NCBI GenBank assembly: GCA_964471755.1
Contig: CAYYJM010000002.1
Coordinates: 1 to 64,000, forward strand
Reading direction: 5' to 3'
DNA length: 64,000 bases
From: CAYYJM01 sp964471755
Lineage (GTDB): Bacteria; Planctomycetota; Planctomycetia; Gemmatales; Gemmataceae
The notes under the pieces are model-generated. The model searched no databases, had not been told where the DNA came from, and worked only from the letters and a program-made list of their open reading frames with translations. Shown piece by piece: positions 1 through 11,713 of the stretch (within the stretch, counting starts at the first letter, position 1; every line of letters starts with the position of its first letter). The position numbers and the translations under genes were made by a program.

Positions 1-114
1 GGTGCGCTTACTCCGCTCGGCCTGCGGCCTCGCTGCGTGCGCGGCTCTGATAGACAGCGATGTAGTCGGCTCTTGATGGCGAACTTCGCGACGAAGAACG
101 GTTGGGACCATTCC

Positions 115-3555
<3,441 letters not shown>

Positions 3556-3568
3556 CGTCCCATTTCGT

Positions 3569-3619
3569 CCCCGGCTTGCCGGGGGTGCGTCGATGCGAAG
3601 ACCCCCGGCAAGCCGGGGG
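3569..3619. repeat. Palindromic double-hairpin repeat, CCGGCTTGCCGG family
   Basis: Perfect 18-bp inverted repeat: CCCCGGCTTGCCGGGGGT at 3569-3586 and its reverse complement at 3601-3618, with a 14-nt spacer. Each arm is itself a hairpin (CCCCGGC-TT-GCCGGGG). The right end runs into GGCTAAAGGAAGAG, so the repeat edge supplies the Shine-Dalgarno-like stretch of the next gene at 3640. Confidence 0.9.
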
Positions 3620-3639
3620 CTAAAGGAAGAGGCCGCATC

Positions 3640-4746
3640 ATGAACGTTCGATTCCTGTCAGCGCTGCTCGGTTCGCTCTTGCTGCTGTCGGCCGTCAGGG
3701 CGGATCCATCGCCGCCGACGGTCGCGTATCTCACTCCGGTCGTCCGACCCGGTACGAACTCGATCGTCTTCACGGGCCGGACCGAGTCGGCCGGCCTGGT
3801 CGAGTTGCGGGCCCGCGTGACGGGATACCTGGAGAAGGTCCACTTCAAGGACGGCTCCGAGGTCCGCGAGGGGGACGTGCTGTTCGAGATCGATCCCCGG
3901 CCCTACCAGGCCGCACTCAAGAAGGCCGAGGCCGACCTGGCGATCGGCCAGGCGACACTCGCCCGCTCCGAGGCCGACCTGCTGCGGATGAAGGCCCTTC
4001 CGCCAACAACCGTGTCGCGCGAGGAGGTGGATCGGGCCCAGGCCGAACGGGACACGGCCCGTGCCTCCATCGATGCCCGCAAGGCCGCGATCGAAATGGC
4101 CCGCATCAACCTGTCCTTCACACGCATCCTCGCTCCGATGGATGGCCGGATCAGTCAGCGACTGGTCGACGTGGGCACCCTGGTTCGCGCCGACGAGACC
4201 ATTCTTGCGACCGTGATCGCGAAGGAGGTTCGCGTCGCCTTCGACGTGGACGAACGAACCGTCCTGAAATTGCGGCGGATCAAGCCAGACAAGGCTGGTC
4301 TGCCGGTCCAGGTCGGCCTGATCGACGAGATCGATTTTCCGCACGCCGGCCAGGTCGATTTCGTCGATGTTCGCGTGGACGCCGAGGCCGGCAAGCTGCG
4401 CATGCGGGCCCGGGTGGGAGACCCGAAGAATCTCCTGCTACCGGGCCTGCGTGTCCGCATTCGCCTGTCGCTGGGAGAGGCCCGGCCACAGTTCATGGTG
4501 CCGCAACGTGTGTTGCTGGCTGACGTGTGGAGCCGGGACCGGGCCCAGGTTCTCGTCATCGGCGAGGGGAACCGCCTGGAGAAGCGAACGGTGGTCCTTG
4601 GCTGGCCGGTGTCCAGACCGGATAACGTCGATGACCTGATTCCGGTGGATGAAGGGCTGACCGAAAAGGATCGCATCATCGATGTCCGGTCGCGCGGGCT
4701 GCCGCCGCTCGGAACCGTGGTTACCCCGCATCCGGAGAGCCGGTGA
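3640..4746 (+). CDS. Efflux RND transporter periplasmic adaptor subunit (HlyD/MFP family)
   Basis: Protein of 368 aa with a signal peptide (MNVRFLSALLGSLLLLSAVRA). It has the usual membrane-fusion-protein order: a biotinyl-lipoyl half (GYLEKVHFKDGSEVREGDVLFEID), an alpha-hairpin rich in Ala/Glu/Arg (AALKKAEADLAIGQATLARSEADLL), the second lipoyl half (ILAPMDGRISQRLVDVGTLV), then beta-barrel and membrane-proximal domains. Such adaptors join an inner-membrane RND pump to an outer-membrane channel. No pump or channel gene follows; the next gene is a class I amidotransferase-type hydrolase, so this adaptor must pair with partners elsewhere. Confidence 0.92.
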   Translation: MNVRFLSALLGSLLLLSAVRADPSPPTVAYLTPVVRPGTNSIVFTGRTESAGLVELRARVTGYLEKVHFKDGSEVREGDVLFEIDPRPYQAALKKAEADLAIGQATLARSEADLLRMKALPPTTVSREEVDRAQAERDTARASIDARKAAIEMARINLSFTRILAPMDGRISQRLVDVGTLVRADETILATVIAKEVRVAFDVDERTVLKLRRIKPDKAGLPVQVGLIDEIDFPHAGQVDFVDVRVDAEAGKLRMRARVGDPKNLLLPGLRVRIRLSLGEARPQFMVPQRVLLADVWSRDRAQVLVIGEGNRLEKRTVVLGWPVSRPDNVDDLIPVDEGLTEKDRIIDVRSRGLPPLGTVVTPHPESR

Positions 4747-5019
4747 CGTTTCTCTGACTGGCCCCTTGCGAAACCGGGGTTTCTGAGCCTATCCTTTAGA
4801 GGGAGGTTTCGGGCGAGGCAAACGGCTAGATCTGGGCAAATCGGATCGACTGCGAGAATCATCGCGATCGAAGGGATCGTGCCAGGGATGGTTGCCCGTC
4901 GGGGCGGGATGCTCGCTCCCCTGGCTCGACCTGGTCCCACCTCCTCGGCGATAGAGGGTACGGAAGCAGGTGCCTGCACCTCTCCTCGGTGGTCGGCTGG
5001 AATCGGAGGACGGATCACG

Positions 5020-5763
5020 ATGCGCCCGCTCATTGGCGTACCGACACAGACGCGCGAGCCGATTCCCGGCCACCTGTCCACGCGCTGCTGGATCATGGGC
5101 CAGCGCTACGTCCGGGCACTGACCACGTCCGGGGCGGTGCCGTTCATCATTCCGCTGCTGACCGATGACACGGACACGCTCCGGGCCATCTACGACCGAC
5201 TCGATGGCCTCTTCCTCTGTGGCGGCGTCGATCTCGATCCGGCGCTTTACGGCGAGGAACGGCACACGTTCAGTGATCGGCCCGACCCGGATCGGGACTG
5301 GACGGAGTTGACGCTGCTCCGCTGGGCTCTGGAAGATGGTCTGCCGGTCTTCGGCGTCTGCCGCGGCATCCAGGCCATGAACGTCGCCGCCGGTGGCTCC
5401 CTCTATCAGCACGTTCCCGAACAGTACGACCACGGCATCAAGCACAACTGCTTCCCGCCGGAGCCGCCCTTCACGCGCGACTACCTCGCCCACGAGGTCG
5501 TCGCCGAGCCTTCGACGCTTCTGGGCCGACTCATGGGACCGGGGCACGTCCGCGTCAACAGCATGCACCACCAGGGGATCAAGAAACTCGCTCCGGACTT
5601 TCGCGCCAGTGCCCGCGCTCCCGATGGTCTGATCGAGGGCATCGAACGAACGGACGGTCGCTTCATGGTCGGCGTCCAGTGGCACCCCGAGGAACTGGTG
5701 CAGCACGCCCCGATGCGGCATCTGTTCGATGAGTTCGTGGAGCGAGCCGGCCGACACCGCTGA
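5020..5763 (+). CDS. Gamma-glutamyl-gamma-aminobutyrate hydrolase family protein (peptidase C26)
   Basis: Protein of 247 aa; the ATG at 5020 is preceded by GGAGGA. It is a class I glutamine amidotransferase fold with nucleophile Cys114 in GVCRGIQ and the His222/Glu224 pair in VQWHPEE; CGGVDLDP gives the usual oxyanion strand. Relatives (PuuD family) hydrolyse gamma-glutamyl amide bonds. It is the first gene of a co-directional set containing two ATP-grasp-type ligases and a GCS2-like ligase, so it may trim or recycle the gamma-linked product. The upstream 273 bp (4747-5019) show no clear gene. Confidence 0.92.
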   Translation: MRPLIGVPTQTREPIPGHLSTRCWIMGQRYVRALTTSGAVPFIIPLLTDDTDTLRAIYDRLDGLFLCGGVDLDPALYGEERHTFSDRPDPDRDWTELTLLRWALEDGLPVFGVCRGIQAMNVAAGGSLYQHVPEQYDHGIKHNCFPPEPPFTRDYLAHEVVAEPSTLLGRLMGPGHVRVNSMHHQGIKKLAPDFRASARAPDGLIEGIERTDGRFMVGVQWHPEELVQHAPMRHLFDEFVERAGRHR

Positions 5764-5801
5764 CATACCACTGTCCCTACCTCCTTTGTCCGTGAGAACC
5801 G

Positions 5802-6521
5802 ATGCGGCGCGTCTTTCATCGCTGGTACAGTTCCAATCTCCGCCGGGACATGGACCTGCTGGCCTTCGGCCATGCTGGCGCCCGGGTGCTGATATTTCCC
5901 ACCTCCTGTGGTCGCTTCTTCGACTGGGAAGACCGCGGCATGATCGCCCACCTGGCCGGACCGATCGAGGCCGGGCAGATCATGGTCTTCTGTGTCGATT
6001 CGGTCGATCGCGAGAGCTGGTACGCCTCCCATCGCCAGCCGTGGGAGCGAGCCGCTCGACAGGAGGAGTACGACCGCTACCTGATCCAGGAGGTGGTGCC
6101 GCTCGTGGAACGGCACGATCCGACGCCGTTCCTGATCACGGTCGGCGGCAGCTTCGGCGGCTACCACGCCCTGAACTTCGGCCTGCGACATCCCGACCAC
6201 GTCCATCGCATCCTGAGCATGAGCGGGCTGTGCGACATCCGTCGCTTCGTCGGCAGTTACTACGATCCGACGGTCTACTTCAACAACCCGGTCGATTTCA
6301 TCGCCAACGAACAGGACCCGAATCGGCTGTCGGCTCTACGACAGTTGGATATCATACTCGCGGTGGGGCGAGACGATGGTCTGCGGGAGTCGAACGAACG
6401 GCTCTCGGCCCTTCTCTGGAAGAAGGACATCGGCAACGCTCTGCGAATCTGGGACGGTTTCGCCCATGACTGGCCGGTCTGGCAGCAGATGCTCGACTGT
6501 TATCTGTCCGGACACGACTGA
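5802..6521 (+). CDS. Alpha/beta-hydrolase fold esterase (COG4947-like)
   Basis: Protein of 239 aa without a signal peptide. The nucleophile elbow is GGSFGGYHA (Ser117); a late Asp (AVGRDDGLRESN) and His (DGFAHDWPVW) complete a plausible triad. The opening (YSSNLRRDMDLLAFGHAGARVLIFPTS) resembles small esterases often found beside amidoligase genes. It starts 38 bp after the upstream hydrolase and is cytoplasmic by sequence. The substrate is unknown; an ester or thioester of the cluster's product is an inference. Confidence 0.8.
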   Translation: MRRVFHRWYSSNLRRDMDLLAFGHAGARVLIFPTSCGRFFDWEDRGMIAHLAGPIEAGQIMVFCVDSVDRESWYASHRQPWERAARQEEYDRYLIQEVVPLVERHDPTPFLITVGGSFGGYHALNFGLRHPDHVHRILSMSGLCDIRRFVGSYYDPTVYFNNPVDFIANEQDPNRLSALRQLDIILAVGRDDGLRESNERLSALLWKKDIGNALRIWDGFAHDWPVWQQMLDCYLSGHD

Positions 6522-6532
6522 GCCGACAGCCA

Positions 6533-6636
6533 GGCGAGCGTGGGGCGTCAGCCCCATGACGGTCGGCACGCTCCGAAGAAATGCTCATGGGGCTGACGCC
6601 CCACGCTCGCCACAGAACCCACGCTCGCCACAGAAC
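6533..6636. repeat. Palindromic double-hairpin repeat, GGCGAGCG/GTCA-loop family, with 18-bp tandem tail
   Basis: Perfect 27-bp inverted repeat, arms 6533-6559 and 6585-6611, 25-nt spacer. Each arm contains its own hairpin TGGGGC-GTCA-GCCCCA. The right arm is followed by a tandem duplication of an 18-bp unit (CCACGCTCGCCACAGAAC at 6601-6618 and 6619-6636), which duplicates the end of the arm. A second copy of the element lies at 7976. Confidence 0.92.
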
Positions 6637-6647
6637 AGAGGCCCGCC

Positions 6648-7013
6648 ATGCGCAACTGGGGAGAAGACAACTTCGCCAACGACGGAGCCCGGGCCTACCT
6701 GGAACTGCTCGCCGCCAAGCTCGTCGCCACTGTCAACGAGATCCTCGCCGATCCGGAGCGGCTCGCCCTGGACGAGGACGGCGAGGGCATGTACATGCCC
6801 TCGGTCGAACTGCTCGCCCTGCTCTGCGAACGCTATGATGTCGCTCCGCCACGGGCCGATACCGTCGATCGATGGGCCGAGCGCTACCTGGCGCAATACG
6901 ATGAGACCATCGATCGGTTTCGGGTCGGCCCTGAGTTCAAGGCGGCCCGGCGGCGGAAGATCGAGCAAACTTTCCGCTGGCTGCACCAGCTGGCGAGCAA
7001 CTACTGGGAATGA
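6648..7013 (+). CDS. DUF4259 domain-containing protein
   Basis: Protein of 121 aa. The opening MRNWGEDNFANDGARAYLEL matches the DUF4259 pattern (M-x-W-G-x-x-N-F-x-N-D), which is followed by a helical body. No catalytic motif is apparent. It sits inside the amidoligase cluster between the esterase and the ATP-grasp gene and ends 36 bp before the latter. Its function is unknown; DUF4259 proteins are generally small and soluble. Confidence 0.8.
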   Translation: MRNWGEDNFANDGARAYLELLAAKLVATVNEILADPERLALDEDGEGMYMPSVELLALLCERYDVAPPRADTVDRWAERYLAQYDETIDRFRVGPEFKAARRRKIEQTFRWLHQLASNYWE

Positions 7014-7049
7014 CGGCCCGACCGGGCCGTTTTCGCGGAGTCCGGCGAC

Positions 7050-7967
7050 ATGCGGAAAATCGGCCTGATCGTGGGGCGGGAATGGTCCTTTCCACCGGCC
7101 TTTCTCGATGCCGTCGCCCGGCGGAATGCCGGCGTCGTGGCGGAGTACGTCCGACTCGGCGGCACCCGCATGAACGAGCCCTGCCCGTACACCCTGCTGG
7201 TCGATCGCATCTCGCATGAGGTGCCCTACTACCGCAGCTATCTCAAGAACGCCGTGTTGCAGGGGGTCCACGTCGTTAACAATCCGTTCATGTGGACGGC
7301 CGACGACAAGTTCCTCGAAGCGTCCCTGGCCGATCGACTCGGCGTCGCTCATCCGAAGACGGTCGTTCTGCCCAACCGCGAGTACGTGCCCGGCATCGTC
7401 CACAATGAGAGCCTGCGCAACCTGGTTTATCCGCTCGACTGGGGCAGCATCGTCGATCACGTCGGTCTGCCATGCGTCCTCAAGGACGCCCACGGTGGCG
7501 GCTGGCGGAACGTCTCGGTCTGCCACTCGCTCGACGAGCTTCTGTTCCACTACAACCAGTCCGGCCTGCTGACGATGGTGGTCCAGGAATTCATCCAGTG
7601 GGAGAGCTACGTCCGCTGCCTGGCCCTGGGCGAGCAGGAGGTGCTGGTCATGCGTTACGATCCGGGTCAGCGACGTTACCTGGCCGATGCCGGGCCGCTG
7701 GAACCGCGTCTGGAACAGCGCATCGTCGAGGACTGCCTGAAGCTCTGCCGGGCGCTCAACTACGAGATGAACACCCTGGAATGGGCCGTCCGCGATGGCA
7801 TCCCGTACGCGATCGACTTCCTGAACCCGGCCCCGGATCTGGATGTCAACTCGCTGACACCGACCTACTTCAACTGGGCCGTCGAACACATGGCCGACCT
7901 GGCCATCCGGCTGGCGCTCAATCCACGACCGCAGATCCAGGAACTGCGCTGGAGCAAGTTGTTCTGA
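7050..7967 (+). CDS. ATP-grasp domain-containing protein (RimK-like)
   Basis: Protein of 305 aa. After an N-terminal pre-ATP-grasp domain (MRKIGLIVGREWSFPPAFLDAV) come the ATP-grasp elements: a lysine on the flexible strand (GLPCVLKDAHGGGWRNV), the adenine-contact segment (TMVVQEFIQWESYVRCL) and a C-terminal metal-binding acidic/Asn segment (YAIDFLNPAPDLDVNSL). Such enzymes activate a carboxylate as acyl-phosphate and join it to an amine. It lies in the cluster with a second ligase at 8072 and a GCS2-like ligase at 9429, so an amide-bonded small molecule or peptide tag is the likely product. Confidence 0.85.
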   Translation: MRKIGLIVGREWSFPPAFLDAVARRNAGVVAEYVRLGGTRMNEPCPYTLLVDRISHEVPYYRSYLKNAVLQGVHVVNNPFMWTADDKFLEASLADRLGVAHPKTVVLPNREYVPGIVHNESLRNLVYPLDWGSIVDHVGLPCVLKDAHGGGWRNVSVCHSLDELLFHYNQSGLLTMVVQEFIQWESYVRCLALGEQEVLVMRYDPGQRRYLADAGPLEPRLEQRIVEDCLKLCRALNYEMNTLEWAVRDGIPYAIDFLNPAPDLDVNSLTPTYFNWAVEHMADLAIRLALNPRPQIQELRWSKLF

Positions 7968-7975
7968 TTTTCTTC

Positions 7976-8055
7976 GGCGAGCGTGGGGCGTCAGCCCCAT
8001 GAGTCTTCGTCTTCACCGCGTATAAGACTCATGGGGCTGACGCCCCACGCTCGCC
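7976..8055. repeat. Palindromic double-hairpin repeat, GGCGAGCG/GTCA-loop family (second copy)
   Basis: Perfect 32-bp inverted repeat, arms 7976-8007 and 8024-8055, 16-nt spacer. The outer 27 bp of each arm are identical to the element at 6533; spacer and inner ends differ. The element begins 9 bp after the ATP-grasp stop and ends 16 bp before the next start, leaving only GAAGGGAGG as ribosome-binding site. Confidence 0.93.
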
Positions 8056-8071
8056 CCGAAGGGAGGCGTCC

Positions 8072-9418
8072 ATGCTCGCCGATGCGATCCACTGCTACCG
8101 GGAGCTGCTGACCGACGCCGTCGCCCGGGACTCGCAGGCGATGCTGGAGACGGTACAACCGCGTCGCCAGCTCTGCTTCGGCACCACCCCGCTCTGTTCG
8201 ACGCTTCGGCCTCGCTTCCTCACTCCAGAGCAGTATCGCTTGCTTCTGGAGCGTGTGCCGGTACTGATGCGGGTGATGCTCCGAATCCACGAGGCCGGCC
8301 TGGTCGATGCCGACTTCCGCCGGCAGTTCCACCTCACGGCCGAGGAGGAAATCCTCCTCCACATCGATCCACGCTTCGACTCGCCGATGCCGACGGGCCG
8401 ACTCGATGCGTTCGTCGTTCCCGATCGCGACTTCCTGTTCACCGAGTTCAACGCCGAGACGCCGGCCGCCCCGTGCTACACCGACGGCCTGGCCGATCTG
8501 TTTCTCTCTCTGCCGATCACCGGAGCGTTCCTCGACCACTATCGCCTGATTCCGCTACCGGCCCGACACGGCGTCCTGCATGGCCTGATGACAGCGTTCC
8601 ATCAGTGGGCCGGTCGGCGTGCGACGCCACGCATCGCCATCCTGGACTGGAAGGAAGTGCCGACGTTCAGCGAGTTCGTCCTCTTCCGTGACTACTTTCA
8701 GTCCCTCGGCCTGGAGTGCGTCATCGGCGATCCGCGTGAGGTCGAGTACCGGAACGGCCAGCTCCGGCTCGGCGACTTTCACATCACGCTCATCTACAAA
8801 CGGGTCCTGATCAGCGAACTGATCCAGAACGGCGGCCTGGATCATCCGATCGTTCGCGCCGTTCGTGATGGGGCGGTCTGCATGGCCAATCCGTTTCGCT
8901 GCAAACCGCTCTACAAGAAGGCGAGCCTCGCCATCCTGACCGACGAGCGCAACGCTCACCGGTTCGCCACTGACGAGAAGGCCGTCATCGATCGGCACGT
9001 TCCCTGGACGCGCGTCGTCGAGGAACGCAAAACGCTCTGGCAGGGCCAGCCGATCGACCTGCTTCCCTGGGTGCGCGACAACAAGGATCGCCTGGTCCTC
9101 AAGCCGAACGACGACTACGGCGGCAAGGGCATCGTCCTGGGCTGGCTCGTCGATCAGACCCGCTGGGACGAGGCGGTGCGAACCGCCCTGACGACGCCCT
9201 ACGTTGCCCAGGAGCGAATCGACCTGCCGGAGGAGCCGTACCCGAGCCTGGTCGATGGTCGGGTGTGCTGGACGCCACGGAAATACGACACCGCCCCGTT
9301 CGTCGTCCTGGGTCGCTTCGTCGAGGGCTGCCTGACGCGGATCTCGACCGACCCGCTTCTGAACGTGTCTGCCGGCGGCGGCTCGACGGTGCCGACATTC
9401 GTGATCGAAAAACGCTGA
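8072..9418 (+). CDS. Glutathionylspermidine-synthase-like / circularly permuted ATP-grasp ligase
   Basis: Protein of 448 aa preceded by GGGAGG. The N-terminal half resembles circularly permuted ATP-grasp proteins ([24 protein letters not shown]). The C-terminal half carries the nucleotide-binding pieces [17 protein letters not shown] and [12 protein letters not shown]. Proteins of this type ligate carboxylates to amines such as polyamines or amino acids. The gene ends 10 bp before the GCS2-like gene, suggesting translational coupling. The assignment rests on motif context; the exact substrate is not predictable. Confidence 0.78.
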   Translation: MLADAIHCYRELLTDAVARDSQAMLETVQPRRQLCFGTTPLCSTLRPRFLTPEQYRLLLERVPVLMRVMLRIHEAGLVDADFRRQFHLTAEEEILLHIDPRFDSPMPTGRLDAFVVPDRDFLFTEFNAETPAAPCYTDGLADLFLSLPITGAFLDHYRLIPLPARHGVLHGLMTAFHQWAGRRATPRIAILDWKEVPTFSEFVLFRDYFQSLGLECVIGDPREVEYRNGQLRLGDFHITLIYKRVLISELIQNGGLDHPIVRAVRDGAVCMANPFRCKPLYKKASLAILTDERNAHRFATDEKAVIDRHVPWTRVVEERKTLWQGQPIDLLPWVRDNKDRLVLKPNDDYGGKGIVLGWLVDQTRWDEAVRTALTTPYVAQERIDLPEEPYPSLVDGRVCWTPRKYDTAPFVVLGRFVEGCLTRISTDPLLNVSAGGGSTVPTFVIEKR

Positions 9419-9428
9419 GGAGCCCGTC

Positions 9429-10547
9429 ATGAAGCCGCCATCGCTGACCCTGGGGATCGAGGAAGAGTACCAGATCATCGACCCGCAGACGCGTGAACTG
9501 CGCTCGTACATCACGCAGATTCTCCAGGACGACAAGCTCATCCTGCGCGAGCAGGTCAAGGCGGAGCTGCACCAGTCGATGGTCGAGGTCGGCACGGCCA
9601 TCTGCCAGACGCCGGCGGAGGCTCGCGACGAACTGATCCTGCTCCGACGCGAGATCATGGGCCTCGCCGGCCGCAACGGCCTGAAGATCGCTGCCGCCGG
9701 GACGCATCCGTTCTCGTCGTGGACGACGCAGGAAATCACGCCCCTGGAACGCTACCTCGGCGTCCGCCAGGACATGGCCGACCTGGCCCAGGAACTACTC
9801 ATCTTCGGCACCCACGTCCACATCGGCATCGAGGACCGCGAGTTCATGATCGATGCCATGAACGTGTCACGCTACTTCCTGCCGCACATCCTCTGCCTCT
9901 GCTCCAGCTCGCCCTTCTGGATGGGCCGAAACACGGGGCTGAAGTCGTACCGCAGCATCATCTTCCGTCACTTCCCGCGCTCGGGGGTGCCGCCGGTCTT
10001 CGACTCGTGGGGCGACCTCGTTCACCTGGTCGATACCCTGGTCGCGACGCGGTGCATTCCCGATGGCACCAAGCTCTGGTGGGACGTCCGACCCAACTGG
10101 CGCTATCCGACCCTGGAGTTCCGTGTCTGCGATGTCTGCACCCGTGTCGATGAGGCCGTCTGCATGGCGGCCCTGTTTCAGGCGCTCATCCTCAAGCTGT
10201 GGAAGCTCCGCCGGGACAACCTGACCTTCCGCATCTACCCGACGGCAATGATCGACGAGAACAAGTGGCGGGCGGTGCGTTACGGTCTCGATGGCAAGCT
10301 CCTCGATCTGGGCAAGCAGGCGGAGGTGCCGGCCCGTGAGCTGGCCCGCGAGTTCATCGAGTGGTTCCTGGCCGACGTGATCGACGAACTCGGCAGCCGA
10401 CCGCAGATCGAGTATGCGTATCGCATCCTGAGCGAGGGTTCCAGTGCCGATCGCCAGCTCGCCGTCTTCCAGCGGACCAACGACCTGAAGGCGGTCGTCG
10501 ATCACCTGATCGCCGAGACGGAGGAAGGCGTCGTTCCGGCCGAGTAG
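9429..10547 (+). CDS. Carboxylate-amine ligase, YbdK/GCS2 family
   Basis: Protein of 372 aa preceded by GAGGAG. The N-terminal [17 protein letters not shown] is the family's metal-binding signature, and [10 protein letters not shown] plus [15 protein letters not shown] are the other conserved GCS2 blocks. Family members make gamma-glutamyl-type amide bonds (YbdK has weak glutamate-cysteine ligase activity). It is the last gene of the cluster that begins at 5020 and is followed by a promoter for an unrelated gene. Confidence 0.93.
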   Translation: MKPPSLTLGIEEEYQIIDPQTRELRSYITQILQDDKLILREQVKAELHQSMVEVGTAICQTPAEARDELILLRREIMGLAGRNGLKIAAAGTHPFSSWTTQEITPLERYLGVRQDMADLAQELLIFGTHVHIGIEDREFMIDAMNVSRYFLPHILCLCSSSPFWMGRNTGLKSYRSIIFRHFPRSGVPPVFDSWGDLVHLVDTLVATRCIPDGTKLWWDVRPNWRYPTLEFRVCDVCTRVDEAVCMAALFQALILKLWKLRRDNLTFRIYPTAMIDENKWRAVRYGLDGKLLDLGKQAEVPARELAREFIEWFLADVIDELGSRPQIEYAYRILSEGSSADRQLAVFQRTNDLKAVVDHLIAETEEGVVPAE

Positions 10548-10607
10548 GGACCGGTATCGAGGTTGCGTCCATTTCGATTGTTGTCTGACAGTCGTTGGGC
10601 TGGCGCG

Positions 10608-10636
10608 TTGACGGAGGCTGGCTCGCGGGGTACGAT
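10608..10636 (+). promoter_or_regulatory. Sigma70-like promoter for the ThuA gene
   Basis: TTGACG (10608-10613), a 17-nt spacer and TACGAT (10631-10636); transcription would start near 10643, about 29 nt before the ATG at 10672. It lies in the only non-coding gap between the ligase cluster and the ThuA gene. Confidence 0.45.
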
Positions 10637-10671
10637 GCTCCGCGTTATCCAGTCCCACCCGAGAGGCACCC

Positions 10672-11616
10672 ATGCTCCGACTTTCCCTCCTGACCATCTT
10701 CCTTCTCGGCCTCGGCAGCAGTCTGCCGGCCGCGGAGAAGAAGGAACGCGACATCTTCGACTACGCGGCTCAGAAGGCCGCGACCGGCGTGAAGCGAATC
10801 GTCTTCGTCGCCGACACGGCCCCGCACGGTCCGCGTGGCAACCACGAATTCCTCGCCGCTGCCATCTACCTTGCGAAGACGCTCAACGCCACCTATCCGA
10901 ACGTCTACGCCGTCGTCCACACCAAGCCGAAATGGCCGACCAACCTCGACCATGCTGACGTGATCGTCGTCCTGCTCAATCATGGCGGCTCGGCGTGCAA
11001 TCCGACCGTCGAGAAGGCGATCGAACGCGGTGCCGGCTTCATGGCCATCCACTATGGCGTCGAGGTCAACAAGGGCAAGCAGGGCGACCTCTTCAAGAAG
11101 GCGATGGGCGGCTACTTCGAGGCGTTCTGGTCGGTCAATCCGTGGTGGACGCCGGAGTTCAAGACGATCCCCCAGCACGAGACGACACGCGGCGTCAAGC
11201 CGTTCACCATCAACGATGAGTGGTACTACCACATGCGTTTCGTCGATGACATGAAGGGCGTCACGCCGATCCTGGCCGCCGTCGCGCCGACGAAGACGCT
11301 CCAGGCGGAGAGCAAGCCGGCCAGCTCGCACGGTGGCAACCCGGCCGTCTGGGAGGCGGTCAAGGCCGGCAAGCCGCAGGTCATGGCGTGGGCGTACGAA
11401 CGGCCGGACAAGGGCCGTGGCTTCGGCTTCACCGGCCTGCACAAGCACACCAACCTCGGCGACGACAACATGCGCACCCTGCTCCTGAACGCGGCCGCCT
11501 GGGTGAGCAAGCTCGAAGTGCCGAAGGACGGCGTCCCGTCGAAGCCGCTCGGCCGGGCCGAGTTGGAGGCCCTCATCGACGAGGGCAAGCTCGCCGTCAT
11601 GAAGCGCGGCATCTGA
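10672..11616 (+). CDS. ThuA domain-containing protein
   Basis: Secreted protein of 314 aa with a signal peptide (MLRLSLLTIFLLGLGSSLPA). It has the ThuA class I amidotransferase-like fold: IVFVADTAPHGPRGNHEFLAA, HADVIVVLLNHGGSACN, GAGFMAIHYGVEV, FKTIPQHETTRGV and GFGFTGLHKHTNLGDDNMR. ThuA proteins act in trehalose/disaccharide use, in some cases through 3-keto sugar intermediates; planctomycetes have many secreted versions. It is not obviously part of the ligase cluster, having its own promoter. Confidence 0.9.
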   Translation: MLRLSLLTIFLLGLGSSLPAAEKKERDIFDYAAQKAATGVKRIVFVADTAPHGPRGNHEFLAAAIYLAKTLNATYPNVYAVVHTKPKWPTNLDHADVIVVLLNHGGSACNPTVEKAIERGAGFMAIHYGVEVNKGKQGDLFKKAMGGYFEAFWSVNPWWTPEFKTIPQHETTRGVKPFTINDEWYYHMRFVDDMKGVTPILAAVAPTKTLQAESKPASSHGGNPAVWEAVKAGKPQVMAWAYERPDKGRGFGFTGLHKHTNLGDDNMRTLLLNAAAWVSKLEVPKDGVPSKPLGRAELEALIDEGKLAVMKRGI

Positions 11617-11630
11617 AGCGAAGAGGAACG

Positions 11631-11704
11631 AACCACAGAGGCACAGAGGACACAGAGAAGAATAAAACGATTGTCTTCTTTGTGTCCTCTGTGCCTCTGT
11701 GGTT
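11631..11704. repeat. Long purine/pyrimidine inverted repeat between convergent genes
   Basis: Inverted repeat of 31 bp with one mismatch: arm 11631-11661 begins AACCACAGAGGCACAGAGGA and arm 11674-11704 is its reverse complement; the 12-nt loop is AT-rich. It lies between the ends of the ThuA gene and the deoxyhypusine-synthase-like gene and could end transcription from both sides. Its sequence is unrelated to the CCGG- and GGCGAGC-type palindromes of this window. Confidence 0.9.
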
Positions 11705-11713
11705 AACGATTCT

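Noticed and set aside
1..114. Gene start at the GTG at 37 for the c-heme dehydrogenase
   Set aside because: The extra 26 residues precede a clear signal peptide starting at 115 and have no conserved features.
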